Shown here in pieces: positions 53,457 to 62,679 of a stretch of DNA of 64,000 bases (position 1 is its first letter; each line of letters begins with the position of its first letter). A model generated the notes under the pieces. The model saw only the letters and a list, made by a program, of their open reading frames with translations. It searched no databases and had not been told where the DNA came from. The DNA is from Sulfitobacter mediterraneus (lineage in GTDB: Bacteria > Pseudomonadota > Alphaproteobacteria > Rhodobacterales > Rhodobacteraceae), in the NCBI RefSeq assembly GCF_003054325.1, contig NZ_QBKU01000009.1:124001-188000 (forward strand), read 5' to 3'. Position numbers and translations under genes: made by a program.

Positions 53457-55880
53457 ATGACACAGCATCACGTAAAACATCTCATCATCGGCGGTGGCAT
53501 CATCGGATGTTCAACCGCCTATCATCTGGCCAAGAACGGCGAGACCGATATCGTCCTGCTGGAAAAGGCGGCCTTAACCGAAGGGGCGACTTGGCATGCG
53601 GCAGGGTTGGTCGGACAATTGCGGTCCTCACGCAATACCACACGGATGCTCAAACGCTCGGTCGCGATGTATGATGCGCTTGAGGCGGAAACCGGCATGG
53701 CGTTTGACTGGAAAAAGGTCGGTTCGCTGCGGCTGGCGGCGACCAAGGAACGCTTGCTTGAGGCGCAGCGCCTGACCACCATGGCCCGCAGCTTTGACCT
53801 TGAGATGTCGATGATCACCGCCGGGGAGGCCAAGGATCTGTTCCCATATATTGACGCAAGCGGGTTGGAGGGCGCGGCTTATATCCCGTCTGATGGCCAT
53901 GTGGACCCGGCCAGCCTGTGCCAGACCATCGCAGCCGCCGCCCGCAAGATGGGCGTGGATATCCGGCAAGGCGAAAAGGTCGAGGATTTCACAGTGACCG
54001 AGGGCAAGATCACCGAAGTCATCACCGATCACGGCAATTACACCGCCGAAACGGTGATCATGGCCGCCGGTATGTGGAGCCGCGAATTGGGTGCAAAACT
54101 CGGCATCAAGGTGCCGGCCTGCGCGGTCGAACATCAATACATCGTCACCGAACCCTTGCCGCAACCGGAGTTGGTCAAGGGTCTGCCAACCCTGCGTGAT
54201 CCTGAACGGCTGGTTTACTACAAACCGGATGCGGGCGGGCGGTTGGTGATTGGCGGCTATGAGGAGGGCACTTTGCCCTTCGGGGACAACGGTATTCCAG
54301 GTGAATTTGTCCGCCAATTGCTGCCGGATAACCTTGACCGGTTTGGCCCGCTGGCTGAACTGGCCGCCGAGGTCACGCCGGTGTTGAACGAGGTGGGCAT
54401 CCGGCAAGTGATCAACGGGCCGATCCCCTATTCGGCGGATGGCGATTTTGTCATGGGCTGGGCGCCGGGTTTTGACAATCTGATGATGGCGACAGGGTTC
54501 CTTTATGGCATCGCGGCGGGGGGCGGCGCGGGCGAGATGATTGCAGAGTGGATCATTGAGGGGCGGCCATCGCTTGACCTCTGGCCGCTGGATGTGCGCC
54601 GCTTTGGCCCGCACCACGGCAGCCGCTCCTTTATGTACCCCCGCGCGGTGGAACATTACGCGCATCATTACAAAATGCGCTATCCCGGTCAGGAACACGA
54701 ATCCGCCCGGCAATTGCGCCTGTCGCCCCTTTATCAAACGCTGAAAGACAAAGGTGCGGTGTATGGATCGAAAAATGGATGGGAACGCCCTTTGTGGTTT
54801 GCGCCGGACGGGGTGGACCCCATCGATCAACTCGATTTTCTGAACCCCGGTTGGCAGCAGTTTTCCGAACAGGAACACAAGGCAGTGCGCGAGGCTGTGG
54901 CGCTGATTGATCAATCCAGCTTTGCCAAGTTTGAGATGTTTGGCCCTGCCGCCCTGGACACGCTGCAACACCTTGCCGCCTGCAACATGGACAAACCCGT
55001 GGGCAGCGTCATCTATGCGCAGCTGTGCAACGAGACGGGCGGGATCGAGGCGGATCTGACCATCACACGGTTGGGCGCAGATCATTTCTATATCGTCACA
55101 GGATCGGGCTTTGGCGTGCATGATGCCGATTGGATCCGCCGCCATATGCCCAAGGACGGTAGTTGCCATCTGATTGAAGTGACTTCGGCCCGCGCGGTGA
55201 TCAACATTTGCGGCCCCAAATCGCGGGAGGTGTTGCAATCGATCTGCGAAGAAGATCTTTCAAACGCGGCTTTCCCCTTTGGCACGGCGCAAGACATCAC
55301 ACTGGGCGCGGCCCCAGTGCGGGCGGTGCGCATTGGATTTGTTGGCGAATTGGGCTGGGAATTGCATGTGCCAACCGAATTTGGCGCACATGTCTATGAT
55401 CAACTGTGGCAGGCGGGGCAGGGGCATGGCATCTGCAATGTCGGCTACCGTGCCATCGACAGCCTGCGGTTGGAAAAGGGCAATCTCTATTGGTCGGGCG
55501 ACATTTCCCCTGATTACACGCCCATCGAAGCGGGCCTTGGGTTCCGTGTGCATCTTAAATCCGGCGGTGATTTTATTGGCCGCGAGGTTCTGGCGCAGCA
55601 AAAGCAGGACGGGCCAAAGCGCCGGTTGTGTACCTTTGTGACGGAGGCCAAGCTGCCGCTTTATGGGGGAGAGACGATCATCCATAACGGGCAAACGGTC
55701 TCGCTCGCTACGGCGGCGGGGTTTGGGCATAGCGTCGGGAAAACCATCCTTTTTGGTTATCTGGATAAGTCTCTATGGGAAGAAGCCGATTTTGAGGTTG
55801 AGGTGTTTGGCAAACGCCATCCCATCGCCAAGATCGACGGGCCGCTATACGATCCTGAAAACACACGACTGAAATCTTGA
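53457..55880 (+). CDS. FAD-dependent oxidoreductase with GcvT domain (dimethylglycine/sarcosine dehydrogenase-like)
   Basis: An 807-residue enzyme likely to demethylate an N-methylated glycine-type substrate, passing the one-carbon unit to tetrahydrofolate. The N-terminal DAO domain has the dinucleotide-binding IIGGGIIGCSTAYHLAKNG and EGATWHAAGLVGQLRSS; this His corresponds to the residue that binds FAD covalently in dimethylglycine dehydrogenase. A linker (YKMRYPGQEHESARQLRLSP) and a C-terminal GcvT/aminomethyltransferase domain (from about residue 430, with QSSFAKFEMFGP and NLYWSGDISPDYTPIEAGLGF) follow. It is followed 14 bp on by a kinase-like gene. The exact substrate is not readable. Confidence 0.92.
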   Translation: MTQHHVKHLIIGGGIIGCSTAYHLAKNGETDIVLLEKAALTEGATWHAAGLVGQLRSSRNTTRMLKRSVAMYDALEAETGMAFDWKKVGSLRLAATKERLLEAQRLTTMARSFDLEMSMITAGEAKDLFPYIDASGLEGAAYIPSDGHVDPASLCQTIAAAARKMGVDIRQGEKVEDFTVTEGKITEVITDHGNYTAETVIMAAGMWSRELGAKLGIKVPACAVEHQYIVTEPLPQPELVKGLPTLRDPERLVYYKPDAGGRLVIGGYEEGTLPFGDNGIPGEFVRQLLPDNLDRFGPLAELAAEVTPVLNEVGIRQVINGPIPYSADGDFVMGWAPGFDNLMMATGFLYGIAAGGGAGEMIAEWIIEGRPSLDLWPLDVRRFGPHHGSRSFMYPRAVEHYAHHYKMRYPGQEHESARQLRLSPLYQTLKDKGAVYGSKNGWERPLWFAPDGVDPIDQLDFLNPGWQQFSEQEHKAVREAVALIDQSSFAKFEMFGPAALDTLQHLAACNMDKPVGSVIYAQLCNETGGIEADLTITRLGADHFYIVTGSGFGVHDADWIRRHMPKDGSCHLIEVTSARAVINICGPKSREVLQSICEEDLSNAAFPFGTAQDITLGAAPVRAVRIGFVGELGWELHVPTEFGAHVYDQLWQAGQGHGICNVGYRAIDSLRLEKGNLYWSGDISPDYTPIEAGLGFRVHLKSGGDFIGREVLAQQKQDGPKRRLCTFVTEAKLPLYGGETIIHNGQTVSLATAAGFGHSVGKTILFGYLDKSLWEEADFEVEVFGKRHPIAKIDGPLYDPENTRLKS

Positions 55881-55894
55881 GGGGAGGTGTGTAT

Positions 55895-56824
55895 ATGACA
55901 GAACATGCAACGCGGGTGTTAGAGCAGCTGAAGACGCTGCCGGAGTTTGCTGAACTGACCGAAGAAAACTGCACCATCACGCGGCTTGGCGGGCTGACCA
56001 ATCTGGTACACCGCGTCGATTGTGCGGCTGGCAGCGTGATCGTGCGCATCCCCGGTGACGGCACCGAGGAATATATCGACCGCGCGGTCGAGATCACCAA
56101 TGCCAACGCCGCCCATGCGGCGGGCGTTTCGCCAGAGGTTCTGTGGGCCGAGGCCCAGACCGGCGTGATGATTTCAACCGCCGTGCCGGGCATCACCACG
56201 ATGACGCCTGCAAACTTCAAAACCATCACCGGGGCGGCGGGCCGGGCCGGAAAGGCGCTGGCACAACTTCACAATTCCGGTGAAGTCTTTGAGTTCCGGT
56301 TTGAGCTGTTTGCGATGATTGATGATTATCTCAAGATCCTGTCGACCAAGGACGTGGACCTGCCCGATGGTTATCACGATGTGGTCAAAGCCGCCGAACC
56401 GGTCAAGGCGGCACTTGCGGCCAATCCTGCGCCGCTGGCCCCCTGTCATTGTGATCCCTTGTCCGAAAACTTTCTGGATGACGGGTCAAAGATGTGGATC
56501 GTCGATTGGGAATACTCGGGCATGAATGATCCACTGTGGGATGTCGGGGATCTGTCCGTAGAGGCCGAGATGGATGCAGATCAGGAGGCAGAGCTGTTGC
56601 AAGGCTACTTTGGCCGCGCCCCCACCGCCGAGGAAATGGGCCGTGTTGTGATCTACAAGGCAATGTGTGATCTGCTGTGGACCCTTTGGGGCTTGATCCA
56701 GCATGCTGATGGCAATGAGGCAGAAGACTTCTGGGCCTATGCCACCGGACGGTTCGCCCGCTGCCGCGCGTTGATGGACAGCGCTGATTTTGAGGCGCAT
56801 GTGGCGGCGGTCGCGGCGCGCTGA
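55895..56824 (+). CDS. Choline/ethanolamine kinase-like phosphotransferase (first copy)
   Basis: A 309-residue APH/choline-kinase-fold protein. The ATP loop region RLGGLTNLVHRVD, the Brenner-type catalytic motif HCDPLSENFL (His185, Asp187) and the metal-binding DWEYSGMNDPLWDVGDL (Asp204) are present. The start at 55895 has AGGGGAGG ideally placed. It follows the FAD/GcvT enzyme, and its stop directly abuts the stop of the convergent phosphatase gene. Phosphorylation of a choline- or amino-alcohol-like compound is the likely reaction, but the acceptor is unproven. Confidence 0.88.
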   Translation: MTEHATRVLEQLKTLPEFAELTEENCTITRLGGLTNLVHRVDCAAGSVIVRIPGDGTEEYIDRAVEITNANAAHAAGVSPEVLWAEAQTGVMISTAVPGITTMTPANFKTITGAAGRAGKALAQLHNSGEVFEFRFELFAMIDDYLKILSTKDVDLPDGYHDVVKAAEPVKAALAANPAPLAPCHCDPLSENFLDDGSKMWIVDWEYSGMNDPLWDVGDLSVEAEMDADQEAELLQGYFGRAPTAEEMGRVVIYKAMCDLLWTLWGLIQHADGNEAEDFWAYATGRFARCRALMDSADFEAHVAAVAAR

Positions 56825-57583
56825 TCAGCCGGTGATTTGTGCCAGCAACGCTTGATGCAAATCCGGCGTTGCGGCAGTTACCACCCGCCCATCGGAATGC
56901 AGTGTCAGGGCCGCGCCTTCCCAATCGGTCATCACGCCGCCCGCCGCTTCAATCAGGCTGACCAGAGGCAGGTAGTCATAAGGCTCCAGCCCAAAATCCA
57001 CCACCGCGTCTATGCGCCCGGCCGCGACCATAGCGTGCGGATAACAATCATAGGCCATCCGGCGGGTGTGGCCGATCCGGCAAAGCCGCCCAAAGAGGGC
57101 GGGATTGTGCGAAAAGATCTGCTCTGCTTCGTTGATATAGACCATCGCTTGATCAAGCCGGGTGGTGGGCCGGCAATGAATGGGCGCTCCATTGCATTCG
57201 GCGCTGCCGCCGCGCTGGCCGACGAAGGTTTCCCCAAGCGCGGGCATCTGCACCAGCCCCAACTGCGGCACGCCGCCGTCCAGATGGCCGATCAACATGC
57301 CAAAAAGCGGTGATCCGGTGATGAAAGACCGCGTGCCATCAATGGGGTCGATGATCCAAGAGGGGCCATCCAATGATCCGGAGATCCCGTGTTCCTCGCC
57401 AAAGATCGCATGATCGGGAAACACCTTGGCCAGTTCTGCTCGGATATAGCTTTCGGTCTCGCGGTCGGCCACCGTGACCGGGCTGTCGTCGGCCTTTTCG
57501 ATGATGTCCAAAGGGGCGCGGAAATACTGCATCGCCACGGCGCTGGCCTCATGCGCGATGCGCATTGCTTCTGACTTGATCAT
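56825..57583 (-). CDS. Inositol-monophosphatase-family phosphatase
   Basis: A 252-residue Mg-dependent phosphatase. Metal ligands are Glu63/Glu64 in FGEEHG and the Asp79-Pro-Ile-Asp82-Gly-Thr motif in WIIDPIDGTRSFITG; GGVMTDWEG occurs near the C-terminus. The sequence resembles HisN/histidinol-phosphatase and inositol monophosphatase alike. It is co-transcribed behind the second DeoR regulator (10-bp gap) and convergent with the kinase-like gene, so it may remove the phosphate that the kinase adds, or recycle a phosphorylated intermediate. Confidence 0.9.
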   Translation of the reverse strand: MIKSEAMRIAHEASAVAMQYFRAPLDIIEKADDSPVTVADRETESYIRAELAKVFPDHAIFGEEHGISGSLDGPSWIIDPIDGTRSFITGSPLFGMLIGHLDGGVPQLGLVQMPALGETFVGQRGGSAECNGAPIHCRPTTRLDQAMVYINEAEQIFSHNPALFGRLCRIGHTRRMAYDCYPHAMVAAGRIDAVVDFGLEPYDYLPLVSLIEAAGGVMTDWEGAALTLHSDGRVVTAATPDLHQALLAQITG

Positions 57584-57593
57584 CGGGATGTCC

Positions 57594-58382
57594 TTATGTT
57601 TGCGGCGTATGGATGGAGATACCCCATCCGGCGCAGGCTGTGCTCAGATCCTCCGGCGGGCGCTGGTCCGTGGCGAGGATATCGACCAGCGTGGGATCAC
57701 CGATCAGGATCGGCGCCTCGCGGCCAAACTTGCTGGAATCCGCTGCCATAATCCGGGTGCCGGCCCGCTGTAGAATCAGCCGCGAAAACTGCGCCTCTTC
57801 GAGATCAAACAGCGCAAATCCCTGTCCGGCGGTGATCCCGGCAGAGGACATCACGGCAAAGTCGGTGTTGAAGTTTGCCGCAAAATCCATCGCGGCATGA
57901 CCAAAGGCGCCGCCATCATGGCTGCGCAACCGCCCGCCCGCCATATAGACGCAATTGTCATTTCGCATCGCCAGCTTGGACGCCACATGGATCGAATTGG
58001 TCACAACCGTCAGGCGATGCCGTTCGCGCAGCGCATCGGCGATATGGGCCGTGGTGCTGCCGATATCCAGAAACAAAGACGCCCCGTCAGGGATCAGCTT
58101 GCACACCGAACGCGCAATCGCCTTTTTGGCGTCGATGTTCTCGCTAAAGCGTTGTTTGAACGTGCCTTCTTCTTGTTCCTGATCCTGATCCGCACTGCTG
58201 AGCCGGACGCCGCCATGCATCTTTTCGACCAATCCGCCCTCGACCAGAGACCGCAGATTGCGGCGCACGGTTTCGCTTGTGACATTCAACTCGGACGCGA
58301 TGGCACCGACCCGCAATGATCCGCCTGCACGGCGCAGGGCGTCCATGATTTCCTGTTGGCGGTGATTGGCGAGCGGGTCCAT
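57594..58382 (-). CDS. DeoR/GlpR-family transcriptional regulator (second copy)
   Basis: A 262-residue regulator with helix-turn-helix GGSLRVGAIASELNVTSETVRR, the VEKMHGGVRL hinge and the DeoRC domain (IPDGASLFLDIGSTTAHIAD, LTVVTNSIHVASKLA, MAADSSKFGR). It is clearly related to the copy at 52595. It heads an operon with the phosphatase and diverges from the betaine-type ABC transporter across 217 bp that contain several CAACA/TGTTG boxes. It probably controls both directions in response to a phosphorylated ligand. Confidence 0.9.
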   Translation of the reverse strand: MDPLANHRQQEIMDALRRAGGSLRVGAIASELNVTSETVRRNLRSLVEGGLVEKMHGGVRLSSADQDQEQEEGTFKQRFSENIDAKKAIARSVCKLIPDGASLFLDIGSTTAHIADALRERHRLTVVTNSIHVASKLAMRNDNCVYMAGGRLRSHDGGAFGHAAMDFAANFNTDFAVMSSAGITAGQGFALFDLEEAQFSRLILQRAGTRIMAADSSKFGREAPILIGDPTLVDILATDQRPPEDLSTACAGWGISIHTPQT

Positions 58383-58454
58383 GACAGGGCACTTCTACAA
58401 AGGGGAAGGGTGACTTTCATTTAGGCATATCACGCCATGTCATGGCAAGTGAAA

Positions 58455-58509
58455 CAACAAAAAACCTCAAAAACCAACATTATTTGCCAGATAACCACAT
58501 TTGTTGTTG
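58455..58509. promoter_or_regulatory. CAACA/TGTTG boxes in the second DeoR intergenic region
   Basis: CAACA occurs at 58455-58459 and 58475-58479 (20 bp, two helical turns apart), and TGTTG at 58502-58506 and 58505-58509. They lie between the divergent DeoR and ABC-receptor genes and match the pentamers at 53390-53414. Related DeoR proteins may bind both places. Confidence 0.45.
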
Positions 58510-58599
58510 CTTTATGTGTTTTTTCGGGGAGATTAAAAGGAGCTCGTGATGCAGAGACAAAAACGCCGCACCGGGCGCAGACCAGCAAGGAGGCTGACG

Positions 58600-59541
58600 A
58601 TGACTACATCTAAACTGACGGCTGCGGGACTTGCTCTCGCGCTATCGACCGCGGGCGCATTTGCGGACGTTGAATCTTCTGACCCGATCAAACTGACCAC
58701 CCATGACTGGACAGGTCAGATCATCACCACGACCCTGATGGGCGAGGTGCTGAAGAAGGCGGGCTATAATGTTGAATACGTGCAGGCCGATTACATCGCG
58801 CAATTTGCCGGATTGAAAACCGGCGATCTGCACGTGGCTATGGAAATCTGGGAAACCACCGGCAAAGAGGCCATGGACGAAGCGATTGGCACCGGCAACG
58901 TGGTCAGCGCAGGCCCGACCGGCATGAAGGCCATCGAGGAATGGTGGTATCCGGCCTATATGGAAGAACGCTGCCCTGGATTGCCCGATTGGGAGGCGTT
59001 GAACGCCTGCGCCAGCGAATTTGCCACCGCCGAAACCGCGCCGATGGGCCGGTATCTGGGCGGCCCTGTCACATGGGGCGGCTTTGACGAGGAACGTATT
59101 GAAGCGCTTGAGATGGATTTTGAAGTGGTCCACGCAGGCACCGATGCCGCCCTTTTTGCCGAGCTTGAAGCGGCCTATCAGCGTCAGGATCCGATTGTTC
59201 TGTGGATCTATTCGCCACATTGGGCGCCATCAAAATACAAGGGCAGCTTTGTAGAGTTTCCGGCCTATTCGGCAGAATGCTATGCGGATGCTTCTGTGGG
59301 GATCAACCCCGACGCGGCCTATGACTGCGGCAAGCCGCGCGGCGAGATCTTCAAGGTGGCATGGTCCGGCGTGGCCGACAAATGGCCCGGCGCATCCGGG
59401 GCGATCAACGACTTCCACATCACCAGTGATGAAATGGGGGCCATGGTCGGCGCGGTCGATCTTGACGGCAAAACCGTGGATGCAGTTGTGGCCGAATGGA
59501 TGGCCAGCAACGAAAGCACATGGCAGGGTTGGATCAACTAA
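58600..59541 (+). CDS. Betaine/proline-type ABC transporter substrate-binding protein
   Basis: A 313-residue OpuAC-type periplasmic receptor. The signal peptide ends AGAFA (residue 22). DWTGQIITTTLMGEVLKKAGY and the aromatic residues of WETTGKEAMDEA, MKAIEEWWYPAYMEE and VLWIYSPHWAPSKY are the kind that cage quaternary ammonium groups. An ideal AAGGAGG site at 58587-58593 fixes the start at 58600; an in-frame upstream start at 58546 would add an implausible basic leader. Substrate is inferred to be glycine betaine or a relative such as proline betaine or carnitine. Confidence 0.92.
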   Translation: MTTSKLTAAGLALALSTAGAFADVESSDPIKLTTHDWTGQIITTTLMGEVLKKAGYNVEYVQADYIAQFAGLKTGDLHVAMEIWETTGKEAMDEAIGTGNVVSAGPTGMKAIEEWWYPAYMEERCPGLPDWEALNACASEFATAETAPMGRYLGGPVTWGGFDEERIEALEMDFEVVHAGTDAALFAELEAAYQRQDPIVLWIYSPHWAPSKYKGSFVEFPAYSAECYADASVGINPDAAYDCGKPRGEIFKVAWSGVADKWPGASGAINDFHITSDEMGAMVGAVDLDGKTVDAVVAEWMASNESTWQGWIN

Positions 59542-59556
59542 ACCCGCCTGAAATCT

Positions 59557-59583
59557 TCCGGGGCGGTGTCACATCGCCCCGGA
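59557..59583 (+). promoter_or_regulatory. Intercistronic hairpin after the ABC receptor gene
   Basis: TCCGGGGCG (59557-59565) pairs perfectly with CGCCCCGGA (59575-59583), 16 bases after the receptor stop and with no T-tract. As with the TTT receptor at 22779, this probably stabilises the receptor message relative to the downstream ATPase and permease. Confidence 0.6.
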
Positions 59584-59620
59584 CCACACGTCCCTTTCTC
59601 ATGTCACAGGATCACGCCGG

Positions 59621-60649
59621 ATGTCGCGTAACGTTATGCTGGATTGCTCTAACGTCTGGAAGCTGTATGGCCCGCAGGCCGATGCCTTTCTGACCGCTCA
59701 CAACGGGGCGCCAAGTGACGCCGATCTGGCCAAGGCCAAGATGATCGGCGCGGTACGTGGCGCCGATGTACAGATCCAAGACGGTGAGATTTTTGTGATC
59801 ATGGGGCTGTCTGGCTCTGGTAAATCGACGCTGGTGCGCTGTCTGTCGCGGCTGGTTGAACCCTCTGCCGGGGCGATCAATTTCGAAGGTCAGGATTTGC
59901 TGACCATTTCCGAGACGGACTTGATCGAGATACGCCGCAAGAAAATGGGCATGGTGTTTCAGCATTTTGCCCTATTGCCGCATTTGACCGTGTTGCAAAA
60001 TGTTGCATTTCCGCTTGATGTTCAAGGGGTTGACCGCACCACCCGCGAGGCGCGTGCACATGAGATGATCGAAACCGTGGGTCTGAAGGGCCGCGAGGAT
60101 TATTACCCGCGCCAGCTTTCCGGCGGCCAACAGCAGCGTGTCGGGATTGCCCGCTCGCTTGTCACTGAACCCGATCTTTGGTTTCTAGATGAACCCTTTT
60201 CGGCCCTCGATCCCTTGATCCGCCGCGAGATGCAGGACGAGTTTTTGCGCCTGCAATCCATGCTCAAGAAAACCATCGTCTTTATCACCCATGACTTTGA
60301 CGAGGCGATCCGCCTTGCCGACCGGATTGCAGTGATGAAGGACGGGCGGATCGAACAGACCGCCACCCCCGAGGAATTGATGACCAACCCTGCAACGCCC
60401 TATGTGGCGGAGTTCACGCGCCATGTGAATCGTTCCAAGGTGGTCAAGTTACGCTCCATCGCGGTGCCGGTTGATCCCGATGCCACCTATGCCGGCGATC
60501 TCCCCGCTCGCATGACCGTGGCCGAAGCGATGGAGCAAATAGACGCCGCCGCGCACCCGTTCAAAGTGGTTGAGGCGGACGGCGAAGTGATCGGCGCAGT
60601 GGATGCCCAAACCGCAATTTCGGTGATGATCGGGCGCAGCACCAAATGA
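59621..60649 (+). CDS. Betaine/proline-type ABC transporter ATP-binding protein
   Basis: A 342-residue ABC ATPase of the ProV/OpuAA type. Walker A GLSGSGKST is at 62-70, the signature LSGGQQQRVGIARSL and Walker B LWFLDEPFSALDPL follow, and the His switch lies in FITHDFDEA. The long N-terminal extension (LYGPQADAFLTAHNGAP) is typical of the quaternary-amine uptake class. The C-terminal region (about 285-342) looks like a single shortened CBS domain, the ionic-strength sensor in ProV relatives. It overlaps the permease gene by 4 bp. Confidence 0.94.
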   Translation: MSRNVMLDCSNVWKLYGPQADAFLTAHNGAPSDADLAKAKMIGAVRGADVQIQDGEIFVIMGLSGSGKSTLVRCLSRLVEPSAGAINFEGQDLLTISETDLIEIRRKKMGMVFQHFALLPHLTVLQNVAFPLDVQGVDRTTREARAHEMIETVGLKGREDYYPRQLSGGQQQRVGIARSLVTEPDLWFLDEPFSALDPLIRREMQDEFLRLQSMLKKTIVFITHDFDEAIRLADRIAVMKDGRIEQTATPEELMTNPATPYVAEFTRHVNRSKVVKLRSIAVPVDPDATYAGDLPARMTVAEAMEQIDAAAHPFKVVEADGEVIGAVDAQTAISVMIGRSTK

Positions 60650-62679
60650 CGGATCAAGTGGTAGATCATCCCCCACCCAAGGGCGGCAAGGCGCGGTGGC
60701 TGACCGGCGGACGCTTGTTCTGGCTGATCCTTCTGGCGATCACATGGGCGGCTTCGACCTGGTCTTTTGCGCTTTATAAGGCGCTGGATGCCCGCTGGAT
60801 CGTGCGGTTTCCCAAAGCCTACCAAATTCCAGTGGATGACTGGCTGTCGGATTTCACCAAATGGCTGGTTGAGGATCTCAGCTTTGGCTGGTTCACCTTT
60901 CGCGATATCACGCGTTTCATCGCCAGCCTGATTGAGGCGCCCTATGATCTGGTGCGGTCGCTGCTGCTGGATGGATTTGCCCAAGGGCAAGGCCAGCAGG
61001 CGGTCGAGATTGTGCCGGCCCTGAGCTGGATCGCGATCATCTTTGTTTTTGTGGCCTTGGCCAAATACGCGCGCGGTTGGAAGCTGGCCGCGTTGGTCGG
61101 CACTTGTTTTGCCTATCTCGCGATCTTTGGCCAATGGGCCAGTGCAATGGTCACGCTGGCCTCGGTCCTCATCGCGGTGCCCATCGGGGCCATCGGCGGC
61201 CTGCTGCTGGGCATCGCCGCCTATCGGTCTGTGCGGGTGGAACGGCTGATGCGGCCGGTTCTGGACCTGATGCAAACCGTGCCGGTCTTTGCCTATCTGG
61301 TGCCGATCCTTGTTTTGTTCGGCTTTGGCCCGGTGGCCGCGCTAATTGCGACTGTGATCTATGCCATGCCGCCAATGGTCCGCAACACAACGGTGGCCTT
61401 GCAATCGGTGCCCGAGCAATTGATCGAAGCGGGCAAAATGATGGGCTGCAAACGCCGCCAACTGATGTGGAAAGTCATGGTGCCTGCCGCGTTGCCGTCG
61501 ATCATGGTCGGGGTCAATCAGGTGATCATGTTGACCCTGAACATGGTGATCATTGCCTCGATGATCGGGGCAGGGGGGCTGGGCTATGACGTGCTGACCT
61601 CTTTGCGCCGGTTGGACATTGGCGGCGGGGTTGAGGCCGGATTTGCCATTGTGGTTATGGCCATCGCGCTGGACCGGTTGAGCCAGGCGTTCGCCGAACG
61701 CCAGTTGCGCCCGCAGCCGGACAAGAGCCTGCCGTTGCCGAAGCGCTACCCTTGGGTGACTGCGACGATTGTTGTGGTGGTTTGTGCCACGCTGGCGAGC
61801 CTGTTCATCCCGTTCTTTCGGGTCTACCCCATCGAACAGGCACTGACGACGGGCACGATCTGGGAAAGCACAATCGCCTGGATCAACATCAATTTCTTTG
61901 ATGCCATCGACGCGGTGAAAACCTTCTTGCTGACCTGGCTTTTGTTGCCAGTGAAACAGTTCTTTGGCGGCATTCCATGGCCCGTTGGCATCGTGGTGAC
62001 CGGCCTTGCCGCGGGCCGCGCGGGCGGTTGGCGACTTGGCCTCCTTGCGGCGGCAATGATGACATTTATCGCGGCGACAGGGCTGTGGAACAAGGCGATG
62101 ATCACCATCTACCTGACCTCCGTTGCCGTCTTGCTGGCCAGTGTGATCGGCATACCCTTGGGCATCTGGGCGGGCCAGAATGCGCGGGCCAATTCGGTCA
62201 TTGGTGCGATCATCGACACGCTGCAAACGCTGCCTAGTTTTGTCTATCTGATCCCGGTGATCATGCTGTTCCGCGTGGGCGACTTTTCGGCGCTGATCGC
62301 CATCGTTCTTTATGCGCTGGCTCCCGCCGTGCGCTACGCCGCCCATGGCATCCGAAGCATTGATCCCGAACTGATCGAGGTGGGCAAGGTTGCAGGCTGT
62401 ACCAATTGGCAACTGCTGCGCCGGATCAAACTGCCGCTGGCCGCGCCTTCGCTTTTGCTGGGTCTGAACCAGACGATCATGCTGGCCCTGTCGATGCTGG
62501 TGATTACCGCGCTCGTCGGCACCCGTGATCTGGGCCAAGAGGTCTATATCGCGCTGACCAAGGCCAATGTCGGCAAGGGCATTGTCGCCGGGCTTGGCGT
62601 GGCCTTCCTTGCGATCATAGCCGACCGGGTGGTCAACGCGCTGGCCCGTCAATCACGTGAAAGGTTGGGACTGGAATGA
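60646..62679 (+). CDS. Fused double ABC permease, betaine/proline type
   Basis: A 677-residue inner-membrane protein containing two ProW-like permease domains in one chain. The ATPase-contact (EAA) loops are EQLIEAGKMMGCKRRQLMWKV (about residue 258) and PELIEVGKVAGCTNWQLLRRI (about residue 573); each is preceded by a VFAYLVPILVLFGFG or FVYLIPVIMLFRVG segment. Most ProW/OpuAB permeases are about 280-350 residues and dimerise; here the two halves are unequal and fused, so the pore may be asymmetric. It overlaps the genes on both sides by 4 bp. Confidence 0.92.
   Translation: MTDQVVDHPPPKGGKARWLTGGRLFWLILLAITWAASTWSFALYKALDARWIVRFPKAYQIPVDDWLSDFTKWLVEDLSFGWFTFRDITRFIASLIEAPYDLVRSLLLDGFAQGQGQQAVEIVPALSWIAIIFVFVALAKYARGWKLAALVGTCFAYLAIFGQWASAMVTLASVLIAVPIGAIGGLLLGIAAYRSVRVERLMRPVLDLMQTVPVFAYLVPILVLFGFGPVAALIATVIYAMPPMVRNTTVALQSVPEQLIEAGKMMGCKRRQLMWKVMVPAALPSIMVGVNQVIMLTLNMVIIASMIGAGGLGYDVLTSLRRLDIGGGVEAGFAIVVMAIALDRLSQAFAERQLRPQPDKSLPLPKRYPWVTATIVVVVCATLASLFIPFFRVYPIEQALTTGTIWESTIAWININFFDAIDAVKTFLLTWLLLPVKQFFGGIPWPVGIVVTGLAAGRAGGWRLGLLAAAMMTFIAATGLWNKAMITIYLTSVAVLLASVIGIPLGIWAGQNARANSVIGAIIDTLQTLPSFVYLIPVIMLFRVGDFSALIAIVLYALAPAVRYAAHGIRSIDPELIEVGKVAGCTNWQLLRRIKLPLAAPSLLLGLNQTIMLALSMLVITALVGTRDLGQEVYIALTKANVGKGIVAGLGVAFLAIIADRVVNALARQSRERLGLE

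Noticed and set aside
53628-55238. 536-residue minus-strand frame opposite the FAD/GcvT gene
   Set aside because: High-GC antisense artefact with no domain signature; the plus strand encodes a complete known enzyme architecture.
61342-62652. 436-residue His/Gln/Asp-rich minus-strand frame opposite the permease
   Set aside because: Composition is the mirror of hydrophobic codons in the permease; no independent start signals.
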